Shown here: one piece after another, positions 1-5,483 of the stretch
Position numbering within the stretch: position 1 is the first letter of the stretch
How the letters are laid out: every line of letters begins with the position of its first letter
NCBI GenBank assembly: GCA_021442505.1
Contig: JABUTC010000021.1
Location: 10,442 to 17,672, forward strand
Origin: Mogibacterium sp.
GTDB lineage: Bacteria; Bacillota; Clostridia; Peptostreptococcales; Anaerovoracaceae
DNA length: 7,231 bases
Direction of reading: 5' to 3'
Program-made: the position numbers and the translations under genes
The notes under the pieces: model-generated
Database searches by the model: none
The model's input: the letters and a program-made list of their open reading frames with translations, nothing else
What the model was told of the DNA's origin: nothing

Positions 1-2
1 AA

Positions 3-311
3 ATGCAAAAAAATAAAATAAGATACTTGCCTTTATTTCAGGAAGACCTGAATGAGGCGGTCGATTATATTAGCGAAAAATTGAATAATCCGGATGCTGC
101 GCTAAGACTAATTGATAATGTTGAGGCGGCTGTTAACAAAAGGGCTTTTAGCCCTGAAAGCTATGCAAAGTATCATAGCAGGAAGGAAAGAAAATATCCC
201 TATTATAGAATAATAGTAGGAAATTACAGCGTGTTCTATGTTGTTATAGATGGGGTTATGGAAGTAAGAAGACTAATCTACAATAAGCGAGATTTAAACA
301 GACAGATATAG
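3..311 (+). CDS. ParE/RelE-family toxin of a type II toxin-antitoxin system
   Basis: This 102-residue protein has the size and layout of the ParE/RelE toxin superfamily. An N-terminal strand (KIRYLPLFQEDLNEAVDYI, residues 5-23) leads into two helices. The C-terminal sheet carries the family pattern YYRIIVGNYSVFYVV (67-81) and ends with RRLIYNKRDL (89-98). Basic residues cluster at 56-69 and 89-96. Family members either poison DNA gyrase (ParE branch) or cut mRNA on the ribosome (RelE branch); the sequence does not decide between them. The start at base 3 gives the usual family length, but only two bases precede it, so the ribosome binding site and the expected upstream antitoxin cannot be seen. 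The gene is visibly richer in A+T than the genes to its right, which fits a mobile toxin-antitoxin module. A shared terminator follows. Confidence 0.85.
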   Translation: MQKNKIRYLPLFQEDLNEAVDYISEKLNNPDAALRLIDNVEAAVNKRAFSPESYAKYHSRKERKYPYYRIIVGNYSVFYVVIDGVMEVRRLIYNKRDLNRQI

Positions 312-318
312 AACAGAT

Positions 319-349
319 AAAAAAAGAAGCGGCCATTAGGCTGCTTCTT
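319..349 (-). terminator. Rho-independent terminator, mainly for the minus-strand GGDEF gene
   Basis: The arms AAGAAGCGGCC (324-334) and GGCTGCTTCTT (339-349) form an 11-bp stem with one G.U pair and an ATTA loop. Read on the minus strand, the stem is followed by seven U (A-run at 319-325), a textbook terminator for the gene that ends at 384. Read on the plus strand the following tract is poor (GACGTTTGATTTT), so termination of the toxin transcript would be weaker. It sits between two convergent genes and may serve both. Confidence 0.82.
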
Positions 350-383
350 GACGTTTGATTTTAAAAAGTTTTGCGAAAAGTGA

Positions 384-1097
384 TTAGTGTTTACTGCTTG
401 CGTATGGGTCGCGGATTCGTCTGTCGGCGAGGGAGATCAGGTCGGTGATGCTCTTCTGCTTGTCGACTTCGTTGTAGCCCATGCCGTAGCGATACTCGAA
501 ATTGTAGGTGCTTTCCGGGTCGGCGTTGTTGTTCTTGATGTCGAGCTGGAATTTTGCAAGGAAGGCTGCGAGAAGTTCTTTGTCGCAATCTTCGAGCAGC
601 ACCATGAATTTGTTACCGCCGTTTCTTGAGGCAAAGCCGATTCCTTCGGCAGCATTGCCGAGGATGGAGGCGAATTCCCTGATTGCCTTGTTGCCGCCGG
701 CATGTCCGTGTTTTGTATTGATGTCTTTGATGTTCGCGATTTCAATCATTACGACACCAAAGTTCTGTGGAAGGTAATCCTGCTCGAGGTATCTTTCGAT
801 GATGGCATCGCTGCTCTGGCGGTTGGCGATTCCTGCGACAGGGTCGGAGTGAATCGAGAAGTCGAGCTCAATGTATTCCTTCTTGAACTTCGAAAAGAAA
901 AAGAAGTCGAAAAGGATGAAGATGAACGACGCGCCGAGGGTTATCCAGAGCATGATGAAAAGCAGTCTTACTCCGTTATCCGATGCGATGGTTGGAGCAA
1001 GATCTGTTGCTTTAAAACGGAGAACATAAGCAACCAGCGCGGCAAGTGCCACGAATGCTACTGTCTGTACTGATTTGAGAATATCAAATTTGCGCAT
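384..1097 (-). CDS. Membrane-anchored GGDEF-domain protein with degenerate active site
   Basis: The 237-residue protein has two predicted membrane helices (about 12-27 and 44-66) followed by a single GGDEF-type domain (about 80-235). The fold is recognisable from DPVAGIANR (85-93, in place of D-x-LTG-x-x-NR), NIKDIN..HGHAGGN (122-136) and the terminal ADRRI. The catalytic residues are lost. The signature loop reads RNGGNKF (158-164) instead of RxGGDEF. The metal-binding D-x-D positions are E119 and A121, and the Asp of GHxxGD is N136. No RxxD inhibitory site precedes the loop. GGDEF domains make cyclic di-GMP from two GTP; this one is probably not a cyclase but could bind a nucleotide, or pair with another GGDEF protein such as the intact one at 1850-2953. 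The start is supported by GGAG (plus-strand CTCC at 1105-1108) seven bases upstream. Transcription is divergent from the gene at 1314. Confidence 0.88.
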   Translation of the reverse strand: MRKFDILKSVQTVAFVALAALVAYVLRFKATDLAPTIASDNGVRLLFIMLWITLGASFIFILFDFFFFSKFKKEYIELDFSIHSDPVAGIANRQSSDAIIERYLEQDYLPQNFGVVMIEIANIKDINTKHGHAGGNKAIREFASILGNAAEGIGFASRNGGNKFMVLLEDCDKELLAAFLAKFQLDIKNNNADPESTYNFEYRYGMGYNEVDKQKSITDLISLADRRIRDPYASSKH

Positions 1098-1131
1098 AAT
1101 AAAACTCCGTTTTGAATTTATAAGTGTATAT

Positions 1132-1160
1132 AGAATACCACAATTAAGGTGTTTTGATAA
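1132..1160 (-). promoter_or_regulatory. Possible promoter of the degenerate GGDEF gene
   Basis: On the minus strand, TTATCA (plus 1155-1160) is followed after 17 bases by TATTCT (plus 1132-1137), preceded by TGG as an extended -10. Each hexamer matches four of six consensus positions. The predicted start falls near 1125, within the word TACACTTA (plus 1121-1128), which recurs at the start of the opposite transcript. An alternative reading is TTGTGG with TATAAA nearer the gene at 15-base spacing, so the choice is not secure. Confidence 0.4.
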
Positions 1161-1202
1161 TCAATTTTTTAAACATGAAAATACAAGATTCCTGAAATTT
1201 TT

Positions 1203-1232
1203 TTTACAAAAAATGTGAACCTACTGTATAAT
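1203..1232 (+). promoter_or_regulatory. Sigma-A-type promoter for the small acidic membrane protein
   Basis: TTTACA (1203-1208) and a perfect TATAAT (1227-1232) are separated by 18 bases, and an A/T-rich stretch precedes them. The predicted start lies near 1239-1240, giving a leader of about 75 bases before the ATG at 1314. The start point falls inside a 6-bp inverted repeat at 1238-1253. Confidence 0.75.
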
Positions 1233-1237
1233 AAGGG

Positions 1238-1253
1238 TACACTTAATAGTGTA
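1238..1253 (+). promoter_or_regulatory. Perfect inverted repeat at the transcription start (operator or 5' hairpin)
   Basis: TACACTTAATAGTGTA consists of two perfect 6-bp arms around TAAT. It begins six bases after the -10 box, so it covers the predicted start site. Binding of a dimeric repressor there would block initiation. In RNA it would make a small hairpin at the 5' end, which could instead protect the transcript. One arm extended by two bases (TACACTTA) also occurs on the other strand at 1121-1128, near the predicted start of the divergent gene. No regulator family is assigned. Confidence 0.45.
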
Positions 1254-1313
1254 GAAGAGTAAAAGCATCAAAAAGCGTCAAAACGGCGACAAGGTAGCCG
1301 GAGGTTCTGCAAA

Positions 1314-1751
1314 ATGACTATCAAAAATAGGCGAATGATGCGAATAATCGCAACACTGCTGATGGCAGTGCTTTTGCTTGCCATAGGCACGGTGTGTGCT
1401 TTTGGCGAGGACGGAGAATTCAGCTACGTTGAAGGTGATGTCGCATATACGCTGGAAGTAATTGAAGAAGAGGACGGAGGCACCGAGGTGAGGGCTTACG
1501 ATCTCGAGGAAGGCGAAACGGTTCCAATCGAGGTCATCGAAGACTCGGCTGTTCCTCTGGCAAATATGAATCTGGACGGAAAGAGACAGCCAAATCACAT
1601 TCTGCTGGCAATCATTGCGTTCATATGCATTGTTCTTGCAATTGCTTTAGTGAGAGACATAAACCAGACAAAGCGCAGAATAGCCGAACTTGAGGATATC
1701 CTGAATGAAGAGGGCCTTAAGTATTGCAGAAACAGGTTTTACCTTCAGTAA
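1314..1751 (+). CDS. Small single-pass membrane protein with acidic exterior and cytoplasmic coiled coil; family unknown
   Basis: I do not recognise the family. The 145-residue protein has a signal peptide: basic n-region (residues 1-10), hydrophobic core 11-25, and likely cleavage after VCA at residue 29. A very acidic outer segment follows; residues 31-81 hold 18 Asp/Glu and one Arg, with strand-like pieces YTLEVIEEE and VPIEVIED. One membrane helix spans about 96-113, and a charged, coiled-coil-like tail covers 114-135 (RDINQTKRRIAELEDILNEE). The expected topology is acidic segment outside, coiled coil inside. The ATG has a clean GGAGG (1300-1304) nine bases upstream. The gene has its own promoter and terminator, so it is monocistronic, between a degenerate and an intact GGDEF gene. 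A role as a sensor or partner of one of them is possible but is inference from position only. No LPXTG-like or NPQTN-like sorting signal is present. Confidence 0.8.
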   Translation: MTIKNRRMMRIIATLLMAVLLLAIGTVCAFGEDGEFSYVEGDVAYTLEVIEEEDGGTEVRAYDLEEGETVPIEVIEDSAVPLANMNLDGKRQPNHILLAIIAFICIVLAIALVRDINQTKRRIAELEDILNEEGLKYCRNRFYLQ

Positions 1752-1769
1752 CACAAACTAATGAAAACG

Positions 1770-1803
1770 AGATGAGATTTCAATGAAGTCTCATCTTATT
1801 TTT
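1770..1803 (+). terminator. Rho-independent terminator after the small membrane protein gene
   Basis: AGATGAGATTT (1770-1780) pairs with AAGTCTCATCT (1786-1796), an 11-bp stem with one G.U pair and a CAATG loop. It is followed by TATTTTT (1797-1803). It separates this transcript from the diguanylate cyclase gene, so that gene needs its own promoter. None is convincing in the remaining 46 bases, so some readthrough is possible. Confidence 0.85.
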
Positions 1804-1835
1804 CAATTACGACAAGGGTAACTTGTGTATTTGAC

Positions 1836-1844
1836 GGGGGATGA
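1836..1844 (+). promoter_or_regulatory. Ribosome binding site that decides the diguanylate cyclase start
   Basis: GGGGATGAT (1837-1845) closely resembles the ribosomal complement GGAGGTGAT, but it overlaps the first two in-frame ATG codons (1841 and 1844). Only the third ATG, at 1850, has a normal distance to it. The start is therefore placed at 1850, which removes three residues from the longest reading. Confidence 0.5.
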
Positions 1845-1849
1845 TGCTG

Positions 1850-2953
1850 ATGAAGATTAAAAGTCCTAAAAATATCAGGGAAGAAAACTGCCTGCTGAAC
1901 AAGTATCTTATGTGGTGCTGGACTGCTCTTATATGTTGTTTCCTGGGTGCTTACACTATTGAATTCGTCAATAGAGAAATCTCGCTCAGATACTACAGCG
2001 GTTTTTTGTTCTTGCTGCTGGTTCCATATATCGGCTGCCAGATTATGTACATGAGAAACAAGGGCAGCTACTGGCTTAGATATGCAATCTGTCTGGGATA
2101 TATGATTCTGTACGGATTTGCACTGTTTACCGGTGCGACTACCAGCGTATATGCGTATATTCTGCCGATTATTTCGTTTCTTGTTTTATATCACGATGCA
2201 AAGCTTATGCTTCGTCTTGGTCTGATTGCAATAGCTCTGAATGTTATTGTCATCGCGAGGGACTTTTATTGGGGAATGGTTAATGAGGTCAACTTCTATG
2301 CATACGAAATTCAGATTGTGCTGATTGTATTCTGCTTCATCGGAGCTTTTGCGAGCAGTGCTCTCTATAACAGCATTTGCGCGAAGGGTGAGCAGAGACT
2401 GCAGACGATGCTCGAGATGCAGAAAGAGAAAACGATTCTTGAAGAGCGCAACAAGTATTTGCTTGCTGATGCGCTGACAGGCTTTGGAACGCGCAGAGCT
2501 TATGAAGAGTCGTTGCTCAAGTATAAAGAACAGATGCCTTGCCTGCTGAGTCTGGCAGTTCTCGATTTGAACAACCTTAAGGGAGTAAATGACAAATACG
2601 GTCATGCCGAGGGTGACGAACTGATTACCCGCGCTGCCGAATATATCAGAAGAACTTTCGGCAGTTCGGATTATGGCTTTTACCGAATTGGCGGTGACGA
2701 GTTCGTGGTAATAGGTCAATGCAGTAAAGAACGATTGGATTTATTGCTTAAAGAACTTGTCGGTGCAATTGAACTTGGTGAAACGGAAAACGAAATTAAG
2801 GTTTCACTGGCAACCGGAAGTGCATCAACACAGGAATACACTGATATGAGAGTGGATCTCGAGGAAGTGGTTGATGCTGCCGACAAGAGAATGTATATAA
2901 GCAAGCAGGAGTACTACAAGGATAAGAAAAATGACAGACGCGGCAATGCGTAA
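1850..2953 (+). CDS. Six-helix membrane diguanylate cyclase (GGDEF domain)
   Basis: This enzyme should condense two GTP into cyclic di-GMP at the inner face of the membrane. Counting from the ATG at 1850 (367 residues), six hydrophobic helices lie at about 21-39, 49-67, 78-94, 101-115, 119-137 and 153-171. A charged linker helix (about 175-204) of the kind that dimerises sensor cyclases follows. The GGDEF domain is complete: DALTGFGTRR (207-216), metal and base-binding DLNNLKGVND (239-248), GHAEGDE (251-257), the signature RIGGDEF (279-285) and the closing AADKRMY. The RxxD product-inhibition site expected five residues before GGDEF is absent, so feedback through that site is not expected. 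The membrane part matches no sensor family I can name; its signal is unknown. A strong terminator follows directly. The start could be nine bases earlier, at 1841. Confidence 0.92.
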   Translation: MKIKSPKNIREENCLLNKYLMWCWTALICCFLGAYTIEFVNREISLRYYSGFLFLLLVPYIGCQIMYMRNKGSYWLRYAICLGYMILYGFALFTGATTSVYAYILPIISFLVLYHDAKLMLRLGLIAIALNVIVIARDFYWGMVNEVNFYAYEIQIVLIVFCFIGAFASSALYNSICAKGEQRLQTMLEMQKEKTILEERNKYLLADALTGFGTRRAYEESLLKYKEQMPCLLSLAVLDLNNLKGVNDKYGHAEGDELITRAAEYIRRTFGSSDYGFYRIGGDEFVVIGQCSKERLDLLLKELVGAIELGETENEIKVSLATGSASTQEYTDMRVDLEEVVDAADKRMYISKQEYYKDKKNDRRGNA

Positions 2954-2957
2954 AATG

Positions 2958-2995
2958 AAGAGGCGTGCAGGTCAGACCTGTACGCCTCTTTTTTT
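2958..2995 (+). terminator. Strong Rho-independent terminator after the diguanylate cyclase gene
   Basis: A 12-bp core stem, GAGGCGTGCAGG (2960-2971) with CCTGTACGCCTC (2977-2988), contains one G.U pair and a TCAGA loop; A-T pairs at the base can extend it. Seven T (2989-2995) follow. On the minus strand the same hairpin lies beyond the phosphohexomutase stop but has a poorer U-tract (TTCATTTTA), so it may act weakly for that convergent gene as well. Confidence 0.92.
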
Positions 2996-3020
2996 AATCA
3001 TGCTTTAATTGTGCCGGGCT

Positions 3021-4502
3021 CTACTTTATTACAACGCCTTCAAACTGTCCGAGGAATTGCCTGAGCATCCAGGCAACTGTTTCGCAGCCGCCCTCTGTAT
3101 CCGACTCGATGTTGAGCGGAAGCACAGGATCGTGGAGCGACTTGCGGAGGAGGAACCAGCCGCGGGCTGTTTTATCGCCGCATGGAAGAGCGTAGTTAAC
3201 TCGAACACCTTCGTAGTTTGGAGAAACCAGCTCGAGTTCGTCCTTCTCGGCAGCGAGTTTTTCGAGGGCTGCAAGAACCTCATCGCCCACTGCAGCGAAG
3301 TCTTCTGCACTTATCGAAAATCTGATTTCTGTAGATTCTACAGGGGAAGATAACTTTTCAATCAGCGAGTCGATGGTCTTTCCTGCCTTCTTAAGTTCGC
3401 CAGCAGCCTTGCAGATCAGAGCAGCAAGATAGGCTCCGTCGTCGAGGAAAGAGTTCTCTGAATATGCTGCGTGTCCTGAAGTTTCGATTGCAAGGAAGGC
3501 GTCCTCACCGGCAGCGCAGAGCTCCTGCGCCTTTTTAATTACGTTGCGGTAGCCCCTCTTGTAGCGGTAGTGCTTGAGACCAAGCTCTTTTTCCAGGAAC
3601 TCGGTGAGCTCGTTCGATGTAATGCTGTCTGTGACAACCGTTCCGCCCGGGTGCTCCGAAGCCTTGAGCGCAGCGGCAAGCGCAACGATTTCATTTCGCG
3701 AAATCGGCTTGCCCGACGGCGAAACTGCCGCGCTTCTGTCAACGTCTGTGTCGAAAATTATTCCAAGATCCGCACCGGTCTCTACGACACGTGCGCAGAT
3801 CGAAGCCATCGCTTCTTTGTTCTCAGGGTTTGGCTGGTGGTTAGGGAAATTGCCGTCCGGCTCGAGGAACTGGCTTCCCGAAACATCAGCGCCGAGCTTC
3901 TCAAGAACTCTCTCGGCGAAAAATCCACCCGCACCGTTTCCGGCGTCTACGACAATTTTCATATCGTCGAGCTTTCCGATGGTGCGCTTGAGCTCCATCT
4001 CGTAACGAGGCATGATGTATTCTTCCTCACACTCGTAGTACTCGCCGACGAAATTGATTTTGCCCGCCTTCACGAGAATCTGGCGAATGTCCTCGGAATC
4101 GAGACCGCCCTCAGCCGTGAAGAATTTGAAACCGTTTCTGTTATATGGAATGTGGCTGGCCGTAATCATGATGGCACCGTCGTACTCCCAGTAAGGCGAT
4201 GCGGTTGCGAAAAACATCGCAGGGGTCGAAGCGAGACCTGCATCCGAAACCCTTGCGCCCATCATGCAGATTCCCTTCTTAAGCGCCTCAGACATCGTCT
4301 CCGAAGAAAGACGTGAATCGTGACCGATGCAGATGTTGAGGCAAACCTGGTTTTTGTTGATCTTGAGGGAAAGCCAGTGCACGAAAGCCTCTGCGATTCT
4401 GCTTGCCAGGTTCGCATCGAGATTGACATTTTCGCCGTCGACGCCTTCAAGAACTATTCCGCGTATATCGCTGCCGTTCTGCAGCTTCATAATATCTGAC
4501 AT
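3021..4502 (-). CDS. Alpha-D-phosphohexomutase (phosphoglucomutase/phosphomannomutase family)
   Basis: The enzyme should shift phosphate between C6 and C1 of a hexose (glucose, mannose or a related sugar), feeding nucleotide-sugar and envelope glycan synthesis in the cytoplasm. Counting from the start at 4502 (493 residues), the four-domain layout is visible. SDIRG is at 11-15. The phosphoserine loop TASHIPYNRNG (114-124) has S116 as the phosphorylated residue. The metal loop DTDVDR is at 251-256, the sugar-binding loop ETSGH at 340-344, and the C-terminal phosphate-binding loop RKSLHDP at 453-459. Two loops depart from the classic TASHNP and RxSNTEP forms, so this belongs to a divergent branch and the substrate is not assigned. 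The start at 4502 has AAAGGAGG five bases upstream. An earlier ATG at 4535 would overlap the -10 box and is rejected. The gene is divergent from the sortase. Confidence 0.9.
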   Translation of the reverse strand: MSDIMKLQNGSDIRGIVLEGVDGENVNLDANLASRIAEAFVHWLSLKINKNQVCLNICIGHDSRLSSETMSEALKKGICMMGARVSDAGLASTPAMFFATASPYWEYDGAIMITASHIPYNRNGFKFFTAEGGLDSEDIRQILVKAGKINFVGEYYECEEEYIMPRYEMELKRTIGKLDDMKIVVDAGNGAGGFFAERVLEKLGADVSGSQFLEPDGNFPNHQPNPENKEAMASICARVVETGADLGIIFDTDVDRSAAVSPSGKPISRNEIVALAAALKASEHPGGTVVTDSITSNELTEFLEKELGLKHYRYKRGYRNVIKKAQELCAAGEDAFLAIETSGHAAYSENSFLDDGAYLAALICKAAGELKKAGKTIDSLIEKLSSPVESTEIRFSISAEDFAAVGDEVLAALEKLAAEKDELELVSPNYEGVRVNYALPCGDKTARGWFLLRKSLHDPVLPLNIESDTEGGCETVAWMLRQFLGQFEGVVIK

Positions 4503-4507
4503 AGGAG

Positions 4508-4515
4508 CCTCCTTT
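4508..4515 (-). promoter_or_regulatory. Strong ribosome binding site fixing the phosphohexomutase start
   Basis: The minus strand reads AAAGGAGG here, five bases before the ATG at 4500-4502. This near-perfect site places the start at 4502 rather than at the upstream in-frame ATG at 4535. Confidence 0.9.
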
Positions 4516-4533
4516 ATTGTTTCAGTTTCATAC

Positions 4534-4563
4534 ATTATACTATTTTTATTGACTATGTTTCAG
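4534..4563 (-). promoter_or_regulatory. Promoter of the phosphohexomutase gene
   Basis: On the minus strand, CTGAAA (plus 4558-4563) precedes a perfect TATAAT (plus 4534-4539) by 18 bases. The predicted start is near 4527, a leader of about 25 bases that just accommodates the ribosome binding site. Its -35 box lies inside the spacer of the oppositely directed promoter for the sortase. Confidence 0.65.
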
Positions 4564-4577
4564 CAGAAAACTAAACT
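4549..4577 (+). promoter_or_regulatory. Possible promoter of the sortase gene, interlocked with the divergent one
   Basis: TTGACT (4549-4554) and TAAACT (4572-4577) are 17 bases apart, with five and four matches to consensus. The predicted start near 4584 leaves a leader of about 54 bases. The footprint overlaps almost fully with the minus-strand promoter at 4534-4563, so the two could not be occupied by polymerase at once. TATAAA at 4621-4626 is too close to the start codon to be the -10 box. Confidence 0.5.
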
Positions 4578-4637
4578 ATTCATAGGACAAATCAATGTGG
4601 CGGACGGTATCGAGTCACGCTATAAAGGGGAGAGAAA

Positions 4638-5429
4638 ATGGCAAAGGATAAGGAAAAAAAGAAAGGCAAGAAGGGCGCAGGAAGAACGGTGACAAACATC
4701 ATACTGGTGTGTCTTATCGCGATAGCTCTTTTCAGCGCTTTTAATCTTTACAAAATAGCAAGCGGTTATCTTGAGAGCAGAAAAATATCGAAGGAAGCTA
4801 CGAAGATAGCAGGCGCGGATGATTTTACGGGAGACATCGATTTTGCATCGCTTCAGGCTATGAATCCTGAGGTCTGCGGATGGATTTATCTGAAGGATAC
4901 AATCATCAATTACCCTATCGTTCAGACCATCGACAACGAGACATACCTGACTAAGAGAGTTGACGGCACATGGGGCGGTGGCGGAACACTTTTCGCCGAT
5001 TACAGAACACCTAGAGCGTTCCTCGATTTCAATACAATCGTGTACGGACACCACATGAAGGATGCCAGCATGTTCTCGCCGTTGCAGAAGTTCAGGGATG
5101 AGAGCTACGGAAAGTCGCACAGCCGCTTTGAGCTCATAATTCCTAGCGGAAAATATCACCTCGATGTTGTGGCGTACATGCAGATTCCGGGCGACCATGC
5201 TCTGTACAACTACTACGGAAACAGCGAGTACTACAAGAGCTACTACGTGGATATGATAAGGCAGAATGCGACTTATCTGACCGGCACAGAGTTCAGCACT
5301 GCGGACAGGCTCGTTATGCTGTCGACCTGCTCGTTTGAGTACGAGGATGCGCGTTACGTGGTTATAGGTAAGATGGTGCCTTGGACCGACGACGAGATTA
5401 ATGCGATGAGCAGCAAAAAGAAGAAGTAA
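4638..5429 (+). CDS. srtB: Class B sortase
   Basis: Sortases are membrane-anchored transpeptidases that cut a sorting signal in exported proteins and join them to the cell wall or to each other. This 263-residue protein has a lysine-rich cytoplasmic start (residues 2-16), one membrane anchor (about 18-40) and an extracellular catalytic domain. Class B hallmarks are the opening MNPEVCGWIYL (75-85) followed by INYPIVQ (90-96), then YGHHM with catalytic H138, LSTCSFEYEDARYVVIGK with nucleophile C231, and R239. The length fits SrtB proteins. The ribosome binding site AGGGGAGA ends a few bases before the ATG. No substrate with an NPQTN-like or LPXTG-like signal, and no pilin or iron-uptake genes, lie next to it here, so it looks like a stand-alone housekeeping or specialised sortase. 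The ending SSKKKK is a basic tail. The gene is divergent from the phosphohexomutase, and the next gene has its own promoter. Confidence 0.93.
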   Translation: MAKDKEKKKGKKGAGRTVTNIILVCLIAIALFSAFNLYKIASGYLESRKISKEATKIAGADDFTGDIDFASLQAMNPEVCGWIYLKDTIINYPIVQTIDNETYLTKRVDGTWGGGGTLFADYRTPRAFLDFNTIVYGHHMKDASMFSPLQKFRDESYGKSHSRFELIIPSGKYHLDVVAYMQIPGDHALYNYYGNSEYYKSYYVDMIRQNATYLTGTEFSTADRLVMLSTCSFEYEDARYVVIGKMVPWTDDEINAMSSKKKK

Positions 5430-5445
5430 GAACACAAAGAATGCG

Positions 5446-5474
5446 TTGGAATTTGTGGTTTTGAGTGGTATAAT
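5446..5474 (+). promoter_or_regulatory. Strong extended -10 promoter of the phosphoribosyltransferase gene
   Basis: TTGGAA (5446-5451) and a perfect TATAAT (5469-5474) are 17 bases apart, and TGG immediately upstream of the -10 box adds the extended -10 contact. The predicted start near 5481 gives an 84-base leader with notable secondary structure. Confidence 0.75.
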
Positions 5475-5483
5475 AGATACTTG

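Noticed and set aside
1289..1300. ACAAGGTAGCCG is identical to a conserved stretch near the 3' end of 16S rRNA
   Set aside because: Only 12 bases match, the surrounding sequence is unrelated, and the segment lies in an ordinary mRNA leader. A match of this size somewhere in the window is expected by chance.
1287..1310. Resemblance of GGTAGCCGGAGGTT to the 3' side of a c-di-GMP-I (GEMM) riboswitch, attractive because GGDEF genes flank it
   Set aside because: The other conserved blocks (GCAAACC and GACGCAAAGCC) are missing from the leader, and the whole leader is only about 75 bases. The match is limited to about nine bases.
3570..4316. 248-codon open frame on the plus strand inside the phosphohexomutase gene
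   Set aside because: It lies fully antisense to a gene with all catalytic motifs, has no family pattern and no ribosome binding site. It results from codon bias on the other strand.
4502..4535. Start of the phosphohexomutase at the upstream ATG (4535), adding 11 residues
   Set aside because: That ATG overlaps the TATAAT box and would lie upstream of the predicted transcription start, while the ATG at 4502 has AAAGGAGG at ideal distance.
5433..5457. Possible terminator after the sortase: CACAAA paired with TTTGTG followed by GTTTT
   Set aside because: The stem is only six pairs, A/T-rich, with a 13-base loop, and it overlaps the -35 box of the next gene. Too weak to call.
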